From contig NZ_LT629700.1 of assembly GCF_900103625.1 (NCBI RefSeq), forward strand, positions 1,736,001-1,800,000: DNA of 64,000 nucleotides, in the 5' to 3' direction. Each line of letters begins with the position of its first letter. Position 1 is the first letter of the stretch. The stretch comes from Corynebacterium mycetoides. GTDB lineage: Bacteria > Actinomycetota > Actinomycetes > Mycobacteriales > Mycobacteriaceae. This document shows, piece after piece, positions 17,969 to 26,656 of this stretch. The notes under the pieces were generated by a model. The model was not told where the DNA came from and did not search any database. It saw only the letters and a list, made by a program, of their open reading frames with translations. Both the position numbers and the translations under genes were made by a program.

Positions 17969-18847
17969 ATGTCCACCACGGCGGGAATCGAACACCGGGC
18001 CACGGTGATCGACCTCGCCCTGGTACGCCCGTCTAACGGCAGGCGATCCACGCTCATGCTGCGCGTGTCCGCCATGAAAGGTGACGAGGAGGCGTACCGC
18101 TACATCGGCGTCGACGAAGCCATCTCGCTGCCGGATCTGGCGGGCGTCATCCGCATCGCCTTCCACCTCCCCGCCGGCGTCACCGCCCCGGCCGGGTTCT
18201 CCCGGGAGGCCGGTGAACCGCGCGCGGAGACCCTTATTACCCCGGAATCGACCCTTCGAGACGCCTTCCCCGCAGGGCGCACCACCATCTACTACAACTG
18301 GGGCCTGTGGCGCTTCGACATTGAGCTCGCCGAGGTCTACCCGCGCGACGAGTCCACCCCGCGGGCCGTCTGCGTCGCCGGATCCGGCGACTTCGGCACC
18401 GCGCCGCTCAACCTCGGCGACATCAACCGCGCGCTCATTGGCGACGACGCCGTAAGCGACGTCATGCGGCTGACCCGCCCGGAAGTGCGCGACGTTATCG
18501 GGCGCTCCAACATCTTCGACTTCGTCCTGCTGCTGAAGGCGATCGACCTGGCCCGGCCGACGGACGTGTCCCCACAGCAGCTTGAGGTGCTGGCGCAGCT
18601 GCCCCGCGAGCGCACCCGGCCAGGCCAAGACGCGTTCTGGTCGGTGGTGCTCGCGCTCGCTTGCCTTGCCGACGGTGACACCACCGACAGCGTCATCACC
18701 AGCACGTTCGAGGCCCTGGGACACGGTGCCGTGAGCGCGCGCGAGGTGCGGGGGATGTGCGCCGAGTCGCTCGCGCGTCTGTCCGAGGTGGAAGGCGCTT
18801 CGCCGGTTGCGCGTTTGGATGTCTATCGTGAGCTGCTTCGCGGGTAG
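17969..18847 (+). CDS. uncharacterised protein, possibly pRiA4b ORF-3-like domain
   Basis: A 292-residue soluble protein. The N-terminal half (AYRYIGVDEAISLPDLAGVIRIAF ... STLRDAF ... TTIYYNWGLWRFDIEL ... AVCVAGSG) follows the layout of the pRiA4b ORF-3-like domain: a start strand, DLxxVIxxAF, then a Y-[YD]-x-G-x-W strand. I base this on pattern only. The C-terminal half is helical with no motif. The start is the ATG at 17969, though the frame is open upstream. It lies 14 bp after the small membrane protein and 11 bp before gtrA, so it is probably in one transcript with both. Confidence 0.7.
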   Translation: MSTTAGIEHRATVIDLALVRPSNGRRSTLMLRVSAMKGDEEAYRYIGVDEAISLPDLAGVIRIAFHLPAGVTAPAGFSREAGEPRAETLITPESTLRDAFPAGRTTIYYNWGLWRFDIELAEVYPRDESTPRAVCVAGSGDFGTAPLNLGDINRALIGDDAVSDVMRLTRPEVRDVIGRSNIFDFVLLLKAIDLARPTDVSPQQLEVLAQLPRERTRPGQDAFWSVVLALACLADGDTTDSVITSTFEALGHGAVSAREVRGMCAESLARLSEVEGASPVARLDVYRELLRG

Positions 18848-18858
18848 GATGGTCGCCC

Positions 18859-19374
18859 GTGTCCCCGCAAGAAAACCGGTCAAGCTACGTCAACTCCGTG
18901 AAGAAGCAGCTCGTGCCCTTCATCATCATCGGTGTTGGCTGCGCGGTGATCGACTTCGGAATCACTCTGTCATTGACTGAGTTCACTGGCTTGTCGCGCG
19001 ACATGTCAAAGGTGATCGGGTGGTGCTTCGGCACGCTGATTGCCTACGTGCTGAACTCGCGCTTTGCCTTCCAGGCCGAAGTGAACGTGAAGAAGGCCGG
19101 GGCGGTGTTCCTGCTCTACGCGTCCACGTTCGCCGTGCAGGTGCTGCTGTACAACATCACCGAAGGCCCGCTTATTGCCCTGGGGTTTGAGAACCCGTGG
19201 AAGGACCTCACCTCCTTCATCATCGCCCAGGGCGTGGCCACCGTGACCAACTTCGTGCTGCAGCGCCGGGTGATTTTCAGCGAGGAAACGAAGATAGTCT
19301 CCTCCTCCGAGCCGCGCACCTACACGGTTAAGGGCGACGAAAATCCTCCCGTGCCCCCATCCGCAATAGCCTGA
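18859..19374 (+). CDS. GtrA-family membrane protein
   Basis: A 171-residue protein with four membrane helices (about residues 17-37, 47-66, 80-100 and 115-135), matching the GtrA family. The mycobacterial homologue Rv3789 lies next to dprE1 and has been linked to decaprenyl-phosphoarabinose translocation or to recruiting AftA; which is correct is disputed. It starts at a GTG. Its last 47 bases overlap the 3' end of glfT1 on the opposite strand. Confidence 0.88.
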   Translation: MSPQENRSSYVNSVKKQLVPFIIIGVGCAVIDFGITLSLTEFTGLSRDMSKVIGWCFGTLIAYVLNSRFAFQAEVNVKKAGAVFLLYASTFAVQVLLYNITEGPLIALGFENPWKDLTSFIIAQGVATVTNFVLQRRVIFSEETKIVSSSEPRTYTVKGDENPPVPPSAIA

Positions 19375-20227
19375 GCCAGCTCGCGAACTCCCGCGGCTTC
19401 TTGCGCTGGATGAGGAAGAACCACCCGAAACGCACAACCTCTTGCAGCTTCATCGCCCGCATCCCGCGCTGGTTGATGATGTAGCCGCGGTTGCGGTACG
19501 TGAAGTAGCGCTTCGTCTCGTTGTCCGGCCACTGCGCGTGCGCGCGGCCGCCCATGATCGGGTGGAATTCGCCCGATCCGTCGGGGTGCAGGTAGAACGC
19601 CGTCAGCGCGGTGCCGTACTTCAGGCCCGATTGAGCTAATCGACGGTGGTACTCCACCTCGTCACCGCGGATGAACAGCCGGTAGTCCGGCACGCCGATG
19701 CGCTCCATCGCTAGCGCGCTGATGAGCGCCCCGTTGAACAGGGAGGCGTACTGGGGCAGGAAATCGCCCTCCAGCTCGGCGACCTCCCGCTTCCACGTCA
19801 GGCCCTGGCGGAGCGGGAAGGCGAGCCTCTCGGGGTTATCCATGTTGGCGACGACCGGGCTGACCTCGTCGAGCCGGTGTTGCTGCGCCACGCGGTAGAG
19901 CTCCTCCAGCGTTGCTTCATCCGCCGGGCGGCCGTCGTCGTCGGCGCACCACACCGCGTCGGCGCCGAGGGCCAAGGCGTGCAAGAACCCGTAGGCGAAC
20001 CCGCCGGCGCCGCCCAGGTTGGTTTTCGACGCGAGGTAGACGGCCCGGTCGCCGGCGATCTCGTTGACCAGCCGTTTTACTTCTTCTTCTGCCCCGTTGT
20101 CCACCACGATGACCCAGTCCACCGGGTGAGCCTGTGTGGCCACCATCTGCAGCGAATGCCGCAGCAGGTCGACGCGCTTGTGGGTGACAATCACGGCGGC
20201 GGTGGTGCCGTGCGGGTTCAAAGTCAT
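19328..20227 (-). CDS. glfT1: galactofuranosyltransferase GlfT1
   Basis: A 299-residue GT2-family glycosyltransferase that adds the first galactofuranoses to the lipid-linked rhamnosyl-GlcNAc primer of galactan. The GT-A fold is shown by TAAVIVTHKR, the metal motif CADDDGRP, NGALIS and RGDEVEYHRRL, where the general base is expected. I use the ATG at 20227 (MTLNPHGTTAAVIV); a short open extension upstream has no homology. In mycobacteria GlfT1 lies between wzt and wzm; here the two ABC genes lie about 1.1 kb away, with a DUF559-like gene in between. Confidence 0.9.
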   Translation of the reverse strand: MTLNPHGTTAAVIVTHKRVDLLRHSLQMVATQAHPVDWVIVVDNGAEEEVKRLVNEIAGDRAVYLASKTNLGGAGGFAYGFLHALALGADAVWCADDDGRPADEATLEELYRVAQQHRLDEVSPVVANMDNPERLAFPLRQGLTWKREVAELEGDFLPQYASLFNGALISALAMERIGVPDYRLFIRGDEVEYHRRLAQSGLKYGTALTAFYLHPDGSGEFHPIMGGRAHAQWPDNETKRYFTYRNRGYIINQRGMRAMKLQEVVRFGWFFLIQRKKPREFASWLRLLRMGAREDFRRP

Positions 20228-20281
20228 GCATTCTATTGTGCCCGAGGGAACCTTGGTGGCCTGTTTCGACTCTAAGAAAGT

Positions 20282-21193
20282 ATGCATCTATTCAATTTCA
20301 TGACTATTTCCTGCTCCTGGCCCATCTCACGCGACCCCGCGCCTGATCGCGTGCGCCTGACTCAGCGGCGCTACCTTCCTATCTCGTGCCTTCAACCTGA
20401 ATGGGCTGTGGAGGTGCAAGCTCGCCACCACCCGCGGGCGCTGCGCTACCCAGCACCTGCTGCGGCGCGTGCCCTCGCCCATGCTGTGGAACGGCCCCGC
20501 GCTGTCCTCACCGGTTTTAGCGCTCTGGCGGTCTATGGCCTTCCGTATCTGGTGGAGGGCCACGACACCACCCTGAGCTGTCCGGTAGCTGCCAACTCCA
20601 ACGGCGGTGCACTCACACCCACCATCAGGCGCTCAACGCACAAACCGGAGGAGGTGTGGACCGTCAAGGTGCAGGGCTACCCGTTTAGGGTGGCCGCACC
20701 TGCCGTCGCCACGGTGCAGGCCCTGAAAACCAGCGGCTCCGACATACTCCGCGCCGTGCAACTTGTCGACTGCGTGCGCCGATACTTCAGCATCACCCCA
20801 GAAGCACTGCGTGAAGCGGGACATTACAGAATAAGAAAACCCTGGTTGGACAAGGTGGTGCGGCTATCAAGCGCGCTGGCGGACTCTCCCAAAGAAACGG
20901 AGATGCGCCTGATGGTGCAGGAGCTGAGCCACCGGTTCCATGTCAGTGTCAGAGAGCAGTATCCGGTCTTTCTCGGGTCGCGCCTGATCACTGTGTTCGA
21001 CCTCGCGCTGCTCGAACCGAAGATTGGGCTGATGTATGACGGCCAGCACCACTGGGACTTTCAGCAGCGGCAGAAGGATTCCCTAATCAACCTGGAAGTA
21101 ACAACCCAGGGATGGACCCCTCTCCGGTTTTCAGCGGGCACTCTGCCAGAGCTTCCACAGCGCCTCGGCCGCCTGCTCAGTGAAAAATGTTGA
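20282..21193 (+). CDS. uncharacterised protein with DUF559/Vsr-like C-terminal nuclease-type domain
   Basis: A 303-residue protein. The N-terminal part contains ERPRAVLTGFSALAVYGLPYL, resembling AbiEi-type antitoxin domains found in actinobacterial DUF559 proteins. The C-terminal part (FDLALLEPKIGLMYDGQHHWDFQQRQKDSLINLEVTTQGW) follows the PD-(D/E)XK-like DUF559 pattern: acid, then YDGxxHW, then a helix. The function is unknown. The gene splits glfT1 from wzt/wzm on the other strand, so it looks like an insertion into the galactan block. Its last 16 bases form the left arm of a long inverted repeat. Confidence 0.72.
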   Translation: MHLFNFMTISCSWPISRDPAPDRVRLTQRRYLPISCLQPEWAVEVQARHHPRALRYPAPAAARALAHAVERPRAVLTGFSALAVYGLPYLVEGHDTTLSCPVAANSNGGALTPTIRRSTHKPEEVWTVKVQGYPFRVAAPAVATVQALKTSGSDILRAVQLVDCVRRYFSITPEALREAGHYRIRKPWLDKVVRLSSALADSPKETEMRLMVQELSHRFHVSVREQYPVFLGSRLITVFDLALLEPKIGLMYDGQHHWDFQQRQKDSLINLEVTTQGWTPLRFSAGTLPELPQRLGRLLSEKC

Positions 21194-21316
21194 GCTCGGT
21201 CAAATCCGACCTGGGGAAAGTGAAAAATGTGGGGGTCGGACCGCAACATTTTTCACTGCGGCGCTGAAGGGGCGGCGCTGAAAGGGGCAGAAGGGGCAGC
21301 GCTGAAAGGGGCAGCG
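21178..21316. repeat. nested inverted repeat plus GCGCTGAAAGGGGC tandem repeats
   Basis: A perfect 15-bp inverted repeat CAGTGAAAAATGTTG (21178-21192) / CAACATTTTTCACTG (21244-21258) encloses an inner 7-bp pair TCCGACC (21205-21211) / GGTCGGA (21234-21240) and a second direct copy of AGTGAAAAATGT (21219-21230). Right after it come three imperfect copies of GCGCTGAAAGGGGC (about 21261-21316). The left arm encodes the C-terminus and stop of the DUF559-like gene. It lies between convergent genes, so part may act as a two-way terminator. Confidence 0.8.
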
Positions 21317-21331
21317 CCCCGGTGCAACCCG

Positions 21332-22129
21332 CTACACCGCCCCCTCCCCGTGGAACCGTGTGACCAGATCGGCAACATACCCGCCGGCCTCCGGGCCCTC
21401 GTAGGCCGCAACAACGTCGGACACCAGCCCGGCCTGCCGGATTTCCCCCTTGTCCACCCACAGGGCGGTGGTGCACAGCTGCGCCAGGAAATCGTTGGAA
21501 TGTGAGGCGAAGACCAGGATGCCGGAGCGGGCGACCATCTCGGCCAACTTCACCCGGGCCTTGGCCATGAAGGCGGCGTCGACGGCTCCGATGCCTTCGT
21601 CGAGAAGCAAAATTTCGGGCTCGATCGAGGTGACCACCCCCAGGGCCAGGCGCACCCTCATGCCCGTGGAGTAGGTGCGCAGCGGCATGTTCAGGTAGTC
21701 GCCGAGCTCGGAGAATTCGGCGATCTCGTCGATCTTCGCCTTCATCTGCTTGCGGGACTGGCCCAGGAACAGGCCCCGGATGATGATGTTCTCGTACCCG
21801 GAAATCTCCGGGTCCATGCCCACGCCCAGGTCGAAGACGGGCGCGACGCGGCCGCGCACGTCGGCGACACCCCTGGTCGGCTCGTAGATGCCGGACAACA
21901 GGCGCAGCAGGGTGGACTTGCCGGCTCCGTTGTGGCCGACGAGCCCCACGCGGTCGCCTTCGCGCAGGTGCAAGTTGATGTCTTTGAGCGCCTCCACGAC
22001 GACGGTGTTGGCGTCGTTTTTGCCGATGGCCCCTCCGGCGGAGGAAACCACGGCCTTTTTCAGGGAGCGGGATTTGGCGTCGAAGATGGGGAAGTCGACG
22101 CAGGCGTTGTAGGTGTCGATGGCAACCAC
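21332..22129 (-). CDS. wzt: Wzt-type ABC transporter ATPase (galactan export)
   Basis: A 265-residue nucleotide-binding subunit. Walker A is GHNGAGKST, the signature is YSTGMRVRLALG and Walker B is ILLLDEGIGAVD; an H-loop is in FASHSND. The N-terminus (SRSLKKAVV ... VVVEALKDINL) has the extension usual for polysaccharide-export ATPases. With the Wzm permease it should flip lipid-linked galactan across the membrane. It starts at an ATG 12 bp downstream of wzm. Confidence 0.93.
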   Translation of the reverse strand: MVAIDTYNACVDFPIFDAKSRSLKKAVVSSAGGAIGKNDANTVVVEALKDINLHLREGDRVGLVGHNGAGKSTLLRLLSGIYEPTRGVADVRGRVAPVFDLGVGMDPEISGYENIIIRGLFLGQSRKQMKAKIDEIAEFSELGDYLNMPLRTYSTGMRVRLALGVVTSIEPEILLLDEGIGAVDAAFMAKARVKLAEMVARSGILVFASHSNDFLAQLCTTALWVDKGEIRQAGLVSDVVAAYEGPEAGGYVADLVTRFHGEGAV

Positions 22130-22141
22130 GGTGAAACTCCT

Positions 22142-23050
22142 TTACACCCAGTACGGGACGCGGAAGCGCCACTGGCGCATGACGGCGAGGGCGAGCAGGA
22201 GCCCGGCGACGGTGAACGCGCCGACGATGCCCCAGTGGTACAGCGGGACGTCAACCCCGATGAGCGGCCCGCGGACGATTTCGAGGTAGTGGTACAGCGG
22301 GTTGATCTCGGCGATCCTGGCGCGCTGGGCCACCTCGCCGCCCTGCTCCCGCAGCGTCTGGGTGGTCCACACGATGGGGGTGACGTAGAAGAGCAGCTGC
22401 ACCAGGGCCTCAAGGAGCGGGGCGACGTCGCGGAACCGGGTGGCGATGATGCCGAACAGCATGGTCACCCACACCCCGTTGACCACGAGCAGAGCGAGCG
22501 CGGGGATGGCCAGCAGCGTGTGCCACGTAAGCGGGATGCGGAACACGGCCACCAGGATCACCCAGATGACCATGTTGTGGGCCAAAAACAGCAGCTGGCG
22601 CCACACCAGCCGGTAGACGTGCACGGACAGCGCGGACGGAAGCTGCTTGATCAAGCCCTCGTTCTCGATGAAGATCTGGGAGCCGTCCTTGATGCAGCCG
22701 GCGATGAAGCCCCAGATGATGAAGCCGACCGTGACGTGGGGGAGGAACTCGCGCACGGAGATCTGGAACAGCATGGAATACAGAAGGCCGAGGGCGAGCG
22801 CCATGACGCCGGTGGCGATCGTGATCCACAGCGGGCCCAGCGTGCTGCGGCGGTAGCGCTGCTTGATGTCCTGCCAGCCGAGCTGGAGCCACAGCTCGTG
22901 CTGCCGCCACCCGCTGACAAGATCCGCGAACGCCATCGAGAATGTTCTCGACCGCGACGCGGGGGTCGCGTCGTGGGTGTCGGTGGTCATACGTGAGACG
23001 TCGGCAAGCAATCGGTCCCGCATCTTCTGGTTGTCCTGCACACGAAACAC
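22142..23050 (-). CDS. wzm: Wzm-type ABC-2 permease (galactan export)
   Basis: A 302-residue permease of the ABC-2 polysaccharide exporter type. The motif ELWLQLGWQDIKQRYRRS at the amphipathic helix before the first membrane segment is typical, followed by six helices. I report the GTG at 23050; in-frame ATGs at 23023 and 22990 are also possible starts, and the conserved part begins after both. Partner of wzt just downstream. Confidence 0.9.
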   Translation of the reverse strand: MFRVQDNQKMRDRLLADVSRMTTDTHDATPASRSRTFSMAFADLVSGWRQHELWLQLGWQDIKQRYRRSTLGPLWITIATGVMALALGLLYSMLFQISVREFLPHVTVGFIIWGFIAGCIKDGSQIFIENEGLIKQLPSALSVHVYRLVWRQLLFLAHNMVIWVILVAVFRIPLTWHTLLAIPALALLVVNGVWVTMLFGIIATRFRDVAPLLEALVQLLFYVTPIVWTTQTLREQGGEVAQRARIAEINPLYHYLEIVRGPLIGVDVPLYHWGIVGAFTVAGLLLALAVMRQWRFRVPYWV

Positions 23051-23149
23051 CCTATCCCAGGGCCGTGAGGGCGAGTGTGCGCCCGGGGTGCGGCGCGTGC
23101 ATAATTGGTCTCATTGATCGGGGTGTGTTCGAAATCAGGAGGTTAGTTC

Positions 23150-24394
23150 GTGTCCTTCGACGTGGCGGGTGTGCGCGGTCTCTACACCTCGCTGTCTGAC
23201 GGCTGGATCTACCTCAACGCCCACGATTGCCCCCAAGTGCCCGAGCGGGTGTCGGCCGCGGTGTCGCGCTCGTTCCGCATGGCCACCGCCGTGTCGCGGC
23301 CGGAGCCGGCGGGCGGCACCCATTCCAAGCCGTCCTCGGGGTGCCCCGAGGGCCGGGCCCTGCTTGACGACGCCGCCGTGGCCGTCGCCGATCTCGTCGG
23401 CGCAACCCCGGAGCGCGTCGTCCTCGGCCCGGGCCTGCCCTACCTGTACGCCTCGCTGGTCACCGCGATGCACCCGCTTCTGCGCCGCACCTCCAACGTG
23501 GTGCTCAACAATGTCGACCGCCCCGAGCTCACGGCCGCCCTGCGCCGCGTCGAGGCCGGCGTGCGCTGGGCGGCGGCGGACCTGGCCACCGGCGAGCTGC
23601 CGGGTTGGCAGTACATGGATGTAGTCGACGGCGCCACGCGGCTGGTGTCGGTGCCCGCCGCGCACCCGCATCTGGGCACGGTGGCCCCCGTGGAAGAAAT
23701 CGTGGAGACGGTCCGCGCCGCCTCGCGGGCATGGGTGCTTGTCGACGCCTCCTCCTACGCCCCGTACCGCCCCATCGCATTCGATGAGTGGGGCGCCGAC
23801 ATCGTCGCCGTGGACCTGGGGGAGCTGGGCGGGCCGGAGATCTCCGCCCTGGTGTTCCGGGACGAGGCGATGCTCGGGCGTCTCGAGCCCGTGGGGGACC
23901 CAGCCGCGACCGGCGTGGCGCTGGTGGGTCTCGGGGTCTCCCCCGGGCTCGCGGGCGCGGTGGCGTCCACGGTTGACCACTATGCGTCGCTGAGCGACGC
24001 GCCCGCCGGGCGCGCCTCGCGCAGAACCCGGCTGGCCGCGTCGATGACGGAGGTGGCGCGCTACCTCAACGGGCTGCGCGACGAGCTAAACACCTCCCTG
24101 GGAGCTCTGCCCGCGGTGCACATCGTGGGCGTGTCGGGCGAGGCGGCGGCCGAGGCGGATTCGGACGTCGACCGCATTCCACGTTTGTCCTTCGGCGTGC
24201 GCGGGGTGCCCGCCGAAACGGTGCACCAGCGCCTGCTCTCGCACGGGATCGTGGCAACGCTGACCCCGCGGAGCACGCTGACGGACGAGATGGGAGTCGA
24301 CGAGCTCGGCGGGGCCGTCACGGTCTCGCTCGCGCCGTTCAACACCACGGCGGATATCGAGCAGCTCATCCGCACCGTGGCGTCTCTGGCCTAA
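23150..24394 (+). CDS. class V aminotransferase / cysteine-desulfurase-like protein lacking the usual PLP lysine
   Basis: A 414-residue fold-type I PLP-enzyme homologue of the cysteine desulfurase-like group, whose mycobacterial relative (Rv3778c) also lies near this locus. The PLP-phosphate region GPGLPYLYASLV, the VLVDASSYAPYRP strand and the C-terminal substrate domain are present. Where family members have S/G-x-H-K-x-x-G-P, this protein reads VDLGELGGPEISALVF, so the Schiff-base lysine is absent at the expected position. It may be non-catalytic or use another residue. Start is a GTG behind a strong AGGAGG site. Confidence 0.8.
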   Translation: MSFDVAGVRGLYTSLSDGWIYLNAHDCPQVPERVSAAVSRSFRMATAVSRPEPAGGTHSKPSSGCPEGRALLDDAAVAVADLVGATPERVVLGPGLPYLYASLVTAMHPLLRRTSNVVLNNVDRPELTAALRRVEAGVRWAAADLATGELPGWQYMDVVDGATRLVSVPAAHPHLGTVAPVEEIVETVRAASRAWVLVDASSYAPYRPIAFDEWGADIVAVDLGELGGPEISALVFRDEAMLGRLEPVGDPAATGVALVGLGVSPGLAGAVASTVDHYASLSDAPAGRASRRTRLAASMTEVARYLNGLRDELNTSLGALPAVHIVGVSGEAAAEADSDVDRIPRLSFGVRGVPAETVHQRLLSHGIVATLTPRSTLTDEMGVDELGGAVTVSLAPFNTTADIEQLIRTVASLA

Positions 24395-24405
24395 GGGCCT
24401 TGGCG

Positions 24406-25341
24406 CTACACCTCGAGCACGATCTTTCCGGTGTTCGCTCCGGAGTCGAGGTACTCGTGGGCGGCGGCGGCGTCGGCAAGCGGGAACGTCTTCGACACGT
24501 TGGCCTTGATCTGGCCGCTCTCGAGCAGGGGCCAGACGTTGCGGAAGGTGGACTCGACCACCGCGGCCTTCATCGGGCGGGGCCGGGCGCGCAGGGTGGT
24601 GGCGTGCACGGACTGGCGGCGGGTGAGCATCCTGCCCAAGTTGAGGGTGCCCTTGGTCCCGCCCTGCAGGGCGATGACCACCAGGCGGCCGTCGTTGGCG
24701 AGGCTGCGGACGTTGCGCTCCAGGTAGGACCCTCCCATGACGTCGAGAATGATGTCGCAGGAGCCCTCCAGCTCCTCGGCGAAATCCTGCTCGCGGTAGT
24801 TGATCGCGATGTCAGCGCCCAGCTCGCGGCAGTAGTCCAGCTTCTCCACGCTGCCCGCGGTGGTGGCCACCTCGCACCCCAGCGCCTTGCACAGTTGGAC
24901 GGCAAAGGAGCCGACGCCGCCGGCGCCGCCGTGGATGAGCACGCGGTCGCCCTCCTTCACGCCGGCGAGCATGCCCAGGTTGGCCCACGCGGTGTTGGCC
25001 ACCTCGATCACGCCGGCGGTGTCCACCAGGCTGAAGCCCTCCGGCGGGGTCATGAGCTGGCCCTTGGGCACGGCGACGTACTCGGCGTAGCCGCCGCCGG
25101 CGAGCAGGCAGCCGACTTCCTCGCCGGTGCCCTCGATGGTGCCCGCGCACTCCAGGCCGATGATCTCGGACTCGCCCTCCGGTGGTGGGTACATGCCCTG
25201 GGCCTGCATCAGGTCGCCGCGGTTCACGCCAGCCGCCGCGATCTTGACCAACACCTCGTCCTCCCGGGGCTCGGGGGTGGGCACGTCGACCAGTTCGAGG
25301 GAGCGGGGGTTTCCGGGGTCGGTAAGTTGGATAGCTTTCAT
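24406..25341 (-). CDS. NAD(P)H:quinone oxidoreductase, zinc-independent MDR family
   Basis: A 311-residue medium-chain dehydrogenase/reductase. The N-terminal GroES-like domain has VKIAAAGVNRGDLMQAQG; the nucleotide-binding motif is HGGAGGVGSFAVQL, the typical quinone-reductase/crotonyl-reductase variant. No zinc cysteine cluster is present. The start is MKAIQLTDPG; seven upstream codons are open but not conserved. It is convergent with the class V gene. Actual substrates cannot be told from the sequence. Confidence 0.88.
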   Translation of the reverse strand: MKAIQLTDPGNPRSLELVDVPTPEPREDEVLVKIAAAGVNRGDLMQAQGMYPPPEGESEIIGLECAGTIEGTGEEVGCLLAGGGYAEYVAVPKGQLMTPPEGFSLVDTAGVIEVANTAWANLGMLAGVKEGDRVLIHGGAGGVGSFAVQLCKALGCEVATTAGSVEKLDYCRELGADIAINYREQDFAEELEGSCDIILDVMGGSYLERNVRSLANDGRLVVIALQGGTKGTLNLGRMLTRRQSVHATTLRARPRPMKAAVVESTFRNVWPLLESGQIKANVSKTFPLADAAAAHEYLDSGANTGKIVLEV

Positions 25342-25404
25342 GCCGACCCATGGTAGGCCCACGTTGCCGGGACTGCCCGAGCCATGGGTTACAATCGCGT
25401 CACT

Positions 25405-25489
<85 letters not shown>

Positions 25490-25511
25490 CCCCCCTTTTT
25501 ATTCCCGCTTC

Positions 25512-26645
25512 TTACTTCCGGGCGGCGTCGAGGGCGTCGATAAGCCGCTTCGCGGCCGCCTGCGGGTCCTCCCACTTGTCCAGGCCGAACAGCCCGATGC
25601 GGAAGGTGGAAAAGCCCTCGCCCTCACCGATCTGGAGCGGCACGCCGGACGCGATCTGCACGCCCTGGGGTTTGAGCGCCGCGCCGGACTGCAGTTCGGG
25701 GGAATCGGCGTAGAGCACGACGACGGCGTTGGACTCGTAGCCCGCGGCGGCTACCGAGACGTAGCCGCGCTCGTACGCTGCCTCGCGCACGGCGCGGCCG
25801 AGCTCGACCTGGCGCTGGGCGAGCACGTCGAGGCCCACGGCGAGGGACTCCTTCATCACCTCGAGGTTGCGCACGATCGTGTCGGTCGGCAGGGTGGAGT
25901 GGTAGGCGGCCTTGCCGTCGCGGTAGCCCTCGAACAGCTCGAGCCACTTGGCCAGGTCGAGGGTGAACGACGTGGACTCGCTGGCGACGACGGCGTCGCG
26001 GGCGCGGTCGTTGAGCATGACGTAGCCGGTGGCGGGCGAGCCGGACCAGGACTTCTGCGGGGCGGAGATCAGCACGTCGACCTGGGCCGCGCGCATGTCG
26101 GTGAAGTCGGCACCGGCCGCGATGCAGTCGAGGACGAACAGGGCGTCGGCGGCGCGGGTGGCTTCGCCCAGCGCCGCGGTGTACTCCGCACCCAGGGTGG
26201 TGCCGGAGGCGGTTTCGGTGTGGGCGGTGATCACGAGGTCGGGGCCGAACTCGTCGATGGCGGCGCGGACGTCCTCGATCGCCGGGGGCGCGTAGGACGG
26301 GGTGTCCGAATCGTCGGTGGCAACCGCTTTGAGCACGCGGACCTGGTCGGTAATCGCCCCCTTCTCAATGATCTGGGTCCACCGGTAGGTGAAGTTGCCC
26401 TGCCGGATGATCAGCACCTTCTTGCCGGTGGCGAGCTGGCGCGCGACGGCCTCCATCGCCGCGGTGCCGCCGCCCGGGATGAGCGCGGCGGTATCGGCGT
26501 TGTAGGTGTCGGTGAGGATGCCGAGCAGCTCCTGGGTCGCGGAGATGAACTTCTGCGACATGTGGTTCAGGGAGCGGTCGGTGAACACCACCGAGTACTC
26601 GAGCAGGCCGTTCGGGTCGATGTCATTGTGCGGAAGGTGCGTCAT
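25512..26645 (-). CDS. class V aminotransferase (alanine-glyoxylate / serine-pyruvate type)
   Basis: A 377-residue PLP enzyme. ALIPGGGTAAMEAVARQL is the phosphate-binding turn and SAPQKSWSG carries the PLP lysine; DCIAAGADF is the pyridine-binding strand. The family moves amino groups from small amino acids such as alanine or serine to glyoxylate or pyruvate. The ATG at 26645 is chosen; an ATG four codons upstream overlaps the stop of the next gene as TAATG and is equally possible, and either way the two genes look coupled. Confidence 0.88.
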   Translation of the reverse strand: MTHLPHNDIDPNGLLEYSVVFTDRSLNHMSQKFISATQELLGILTDTYNADTAALIPGGGTAAMEAVARQLATGKKVLIIRQGNFTYRWTQIIEKGAITDQVRVLKAVATDDSDTPSYAPPAIEDVRAAIDEFGPDLVITAHTETASGTTLGAEYTAALGEATRAADALFVLDCIAAGADFTDMRAAQVDVLISAPQKSWSGSPATGYVMLNDRARDAVVASESTSFTLDLAKWLELFEGYRDGKAAYHSTLPTDTIVRNLEVMKESLAVGLDVLAQRQVELGRAVREAAYERGYVSVAAAGYESNAVVVLYADSPELQSGAALKPQGVQIASGVPLQIGEGEGFSTFRIGLFGLDKWEDPQAAAKRLIDALDAARK

Positions 26646-26656
26646 AGCACCCAACA

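Noticed and set aside
20282..21193. Toxin-antitoxin or abortive infection pair
   Set aside because: The protein has AbiEi-like and DUF559-like parts, but no partner gene lies beside it, so a complete system cannot be claimed.
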